NCBI GenBank assembly: GCA_937902285.1
Contig: CALGTB010000138.1
Location: 1-7,365 of the forward strand
Reading direction: 5' to 3'
Source: an uncultured Actinomycetes bacterium
GTDB lineage: Bacteria; Actinomycetota; Actinomycetes; S36-B12
Length of the DNA stretch: 7,365 nucleotides
Part shown: piece after piece, positions 6,191 through 7,365 of the stretch
Position numbering within the stretch: position 1 is the stretch's first letter
How the letters are laid out: each line of letters starts with the position of its first letter
Position numbers and translations under genes: made by a program
The notes under the pieces: generated by a model
The model's database searches: none
What the model saw: the letters and a program-made list of their open reading frames with translations, nothing else
What the model was told of the DNA's origin: nothing

Positions 6191-6721
6191 TCACTCCGTC
6201 CGGGCGTCCTCGTCGTCGGCGGCGTCGTCGATGTGCGCGTTCGACATCATCATCAGTTCGAGCAGTGCCTTCACGTCCAGCGTGCCCAGGCGCTTGGACT
6301 CGAGCTCGAGAGTGGCGCCGTTCGCCGTGTCGACAAGGGTGATGTTGAGCGTGACGAGGGTCTGCTGCAGCTCGACGTGAAGGGTGCTGCGGTCGAACTT
6401 CACCATGGGCTGGAGCCTGTCCCAGCCGCCGAACGCACTCTGCTTGTCACGGCCGAGGACGTAGACCATGGTCGGCGAGATCGCCAGGACGAACGACTGC
6501 GGAAGCTCCTTCAGGTTGGAGAAGATCTTCCCGCCCACGACTCCGCCCATGACGGCGGCGACCCCCTGGAAGTCACTGCCGAAGCCGATGGCGCCGCCCG
6601 CGGCCATGCCCACGGCCTGCGACTTGGTGAACCCGCGCGGGTAGGTGAGGGCGACGTCGAGGATCTCGTCGTCGGGGATGAGCGCCTGAACGGCTGCGCG
6701 GGCGTTGTCTTCGCGGGACAT
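6191..6721 (-). CDS. Conserved-looking protein of unknown function, Gly-rich segment plus beta-rich (possibly PH-like) region
   Basis: I do not recognise a named family. The 176-aa product has a charged N-terminus (1-20) and a hydrophobic Gly/Ala-rich stretch at about 36-64. That stretch contains repeated small-residue spacings (GMAAGGAIGFG, AAVMGGVVGGK), like a glycine-zipper or membrane-associating hairpin. From about 77 to 148 alternating strands are predictable (FVLAISPTMVYVLGRD, LHVELQQTLVTLNITLVD, ATLELESKRLG), followed by a helix (VKALLELMMMS, 150-160) and an acidic tail (DDAADDEDARTE). Strands followed by a C-terminal helix suggest a bacterial PH-like fold, but that is a guess. The ATG at 6721 is chosen because GGAGGAG precedes it by 2 nt; the open frame upstream to 7312 is antisense to comEA. 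It is convergent with plsY, divergent from comEA, and probably monocistronic. Confidence 0.8.
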   Translation of the reverse strand: MSREDNARAAVQALIPDDEILDVALTYPRGFTKSQAVGMAAGGAIGFGSDFQGVAAVMGGVVGGKIFSNLKELPQSFVLAISPTMVYVLGRDKQSAFGGWDRLQPMVKFDRSTLHVELQQTLVTLNITLVDTANGATLELESKRLGTLDVKALLELMMMSNAHIDDAADDEDARTE

Positions 6722-6723
6722 GT

Positions 6724-6730
6724 CTCCTCC
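6724..6730 (-). promoter_or_regulatory. Strong Shine-Dalgarno (GGAGGAG) fixing the start of the unknown gene
   Basis: Minus-strand GGAGGAG lies 2 nt (GGAGG core, 4 nt) before the ATG at 6721. It is the only strong ribosome binding site in the window and rules out longer start choices. Confidence 0.75.
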
Positions 6731-6752
6731 AGGGTCGGTCTGTCGAGCCGCA

Positions 6753-6782
6753 AGGCTAGAGCGGGACGCAGTGGTGCGCGAA
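6753..6782 (-). promoter_or_regulatory. Putative promoter of the unknown gene (TTCGCG-18-TAGCCT)
   Basis: Minus-strand TAGCCT (6753-6758) is a TAnnnT -10 candidate. TTCGCG (6777-6782) is a weak -35, 18 nt away. The predicted start near 6745 gives a leader of about 24 nt that contains the GGAGGAG site, so the parts fit together. The -10 region shares a 10-mer with the transporter promoter at 894-903. Confidence 0.45.
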
Positions 6783-6800
6783 CCGGGATGAACCCCCCGA

Positions 6801-6836
6801 CTCTCCACAGCGCAGGAACGGTGTCTGCCGTCCACA
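6801..6836 (+). repeat. Two TCCACAG direct repeats upstream of comEA (DnaA-box-like)
   Basis: TCCACAG occurs at 6804-6810 and 6831-6837, 27 bp apart start to start. In context CTCTCCACA (6801-6809) and CCGTCCACA (6828-6836) each match 7 of 9 positions of the actinobacterial DnaA box TTGTCCACA. They lie upstream of the comEA -10 and could be protein-binding sites or chance. Confidence 0.3.
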
Positions 6837-6874
6837 GGTCCCGATCGTCGCTCAGCGCGGGGACGTCGGGCTCC

Positions 6875-6880
6875 TAGCGT
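6875..6880 (+). promoter_or_regulatory. Putative -10 (TAGCGT) of comEA, leaderless-type
   Basis: TAGCGT ends exactly 6 nt before the comEA ATG with no Shine-Dalgarno between. The arrangement is the same as at degV (CTAG-containing -10, 6 nt, ATG). Transcription would start at the A of the ATG. No recognisable -35 is seen. Confidence 0.5.
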
Positions 6881-6886
6881 GCCGGT

Positions 6887-7365
6887 ATGGGGTGGGGTGC
6901 CGGGCGATCGAGCCGCGCAAGGACTCTCGAGGCCGTTGCCCGCGAGCGGCGCGAGCGGATCGTGCGCCAGTGGCTCCCGATCGATGCGGCCACGGCTGAA
7001 CCGTCGGCACCATCTGCACCGACGGCGTCCGCGACCGCGTCGACGCGGATCGCCGTGCGTCCGTGGACCCGTGGCGCCACCAGGGCGGTGCTGCTCGTCG
7101 TCGCAGCAAGTCTGGCCCTGACCGGATGGTGGTGGTGGGCTGGTCGGCCCCGCGAGGCCATCACGGCTCCCACCGTCCTCGCCACGGGACCGGCCATCCG
7201 CACCCCCGCGGTCGGGCCCGACCCGGCCGCCGAACCCGGCGCGGGCGACGAGCCGCCGACCGGCGTGAGCGCACCCGTCCTCGATGGATCCGCGGGCGAG
7301 GTGGTCGTGCACGTCACGGGCCAGGTGGCCCGCCCAGGACTCGTCACGCTGGCGGCCGGGTCCCG
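6887..7365 (+). CDS. comEA: Competence protein ComEA, DNA receptor (5' part, cut by the window edge)
   Basis: The frame stays open from the ATG at 6887 to the window end, giving 159 complete residues. ComEA is a membrane-anchored periplasmic or surface DNA-binding protein that hands incoming DNA to the ComEC channel. The N-terminus is cytosolic and basic with a possible helix (RTLEAVARERRERIVRQWLP, 12-31). A low-complexity Ala/Ser/Thr linker follows. One membrane anchor spans about 67-84 (AVLLVVAASLALTG followed by four Trp). A Pro/Ala/Gly-rich external linker runs to about 136. The start of an SLBB domain is then seen: EVVVHVTGQVARPGLVTLAAGS (138-159), the typical ComEA beta-grasp entry. The C-terminal helix-hairpin-helix DNA-binding domain should lie beyond the edge. 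In many actinobacteria comEC and holA follow. Identification rests on architecture and the SLBB start. The Trp-rich anchor end is unusual but plausible. Confidence 0.85.
   Translation, partial: MGWGAGRSSRARTLEAVARERRERIVRQWLPIDAATAEPSAPSAPTASATASTRIAVRPWTRGATRAVLLVVAASLALTGWWWWAGRPREAITAPTVLATGPAIRTPAVGPDPAAEPGAGDEPPTGVSAPVLDGSAGEVVVHVTGQVARPGLVTLAAGS

Noticed and set aside
7127..7138. Four tandem TGG codons in comEA as a slippage-prone repeat
   Set aside because: The tract is short, in frame and at the end of a membrane segment, where Trp is tolerated; there is no sign of phase variation.
6722..7312. N-terminal extension of the unknown minus-strand protein
   Set aside because: It is antisense to comEA, of low complexity, and the GGAGGAG site fixes the start at 6721.

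Overview
This 7.4-kb window is chromosomal DNA from a high-GC actinobacterium. The base composition (roughly 70% GC by eye), the protein styles and the leuS / degV / comEA grouping suggest the Propionibacteriales (Nocardioidaceae, for example Nocardioides or Aeromicrobium relatives). That taxonomic placement is inference. I see no tRNA, rRNA, CRISPR array, insertion sequence or phage gene. Very long open frames on the opposite strands are GC-driven shadows.

Layout, left to right. (1) A minus-strand EamA/DMT-family ten-helix transporter, at about 10-888, diverges from leuS across a compact two-promoter region of about 70 bp. (2) A plus-strand cluster follows: leuS (leucyl-tRNA synthetase, 960-3449); a winged-helix DNA glycosylase of the YcaQ/AlkX type, coupled to leuS by a one-base TGATG overlap; a DegV-family fatty-acid-binding protein with its own putative leaderless promoter; and plsY (acyl-phosphate:glycerol-3-phosphate acyltransferase), coupled to degV by an ATGA overlap. 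(3) A convergent minus-strand gene of unknown function encodes 176 aa, with a Gly-rich hydrophobic segment followed by a beta-rich region. (4) A 165-bp divergent promoter region leads to the 5' part of comEA (competence DNA receptor), which runs off the right edge.

How the genes fit together: degV and plsY make biochemical sense as a pair. DegV/FakB proteins present fatty acids to a kinase that makes acyl-phosphate, and PlsY uses acyl-phosphate to start phospholipid synthesis. LeuRS serves translation, the YcaQ-like protein probably repairs alkylated or crosslinked DNA, and ComEA would act in DNA uptake, presumably followed outside the window by comEC and holA as in many actinobacteria.

The most notable non-coding signal is the promoter grammar. 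By visual scan the tetranucleotide CTAG occurs only four times in the window. Every copy lies in a gene-to-gene junction and overlaps a TAnnnT -10-like hexamer. Three of these hexamers sit only 6-8 nt from a start codon, which fits leaderless transcription. I found no strong evidence for an undescribed multi-gene system; most of the window is housekeeping DNA.
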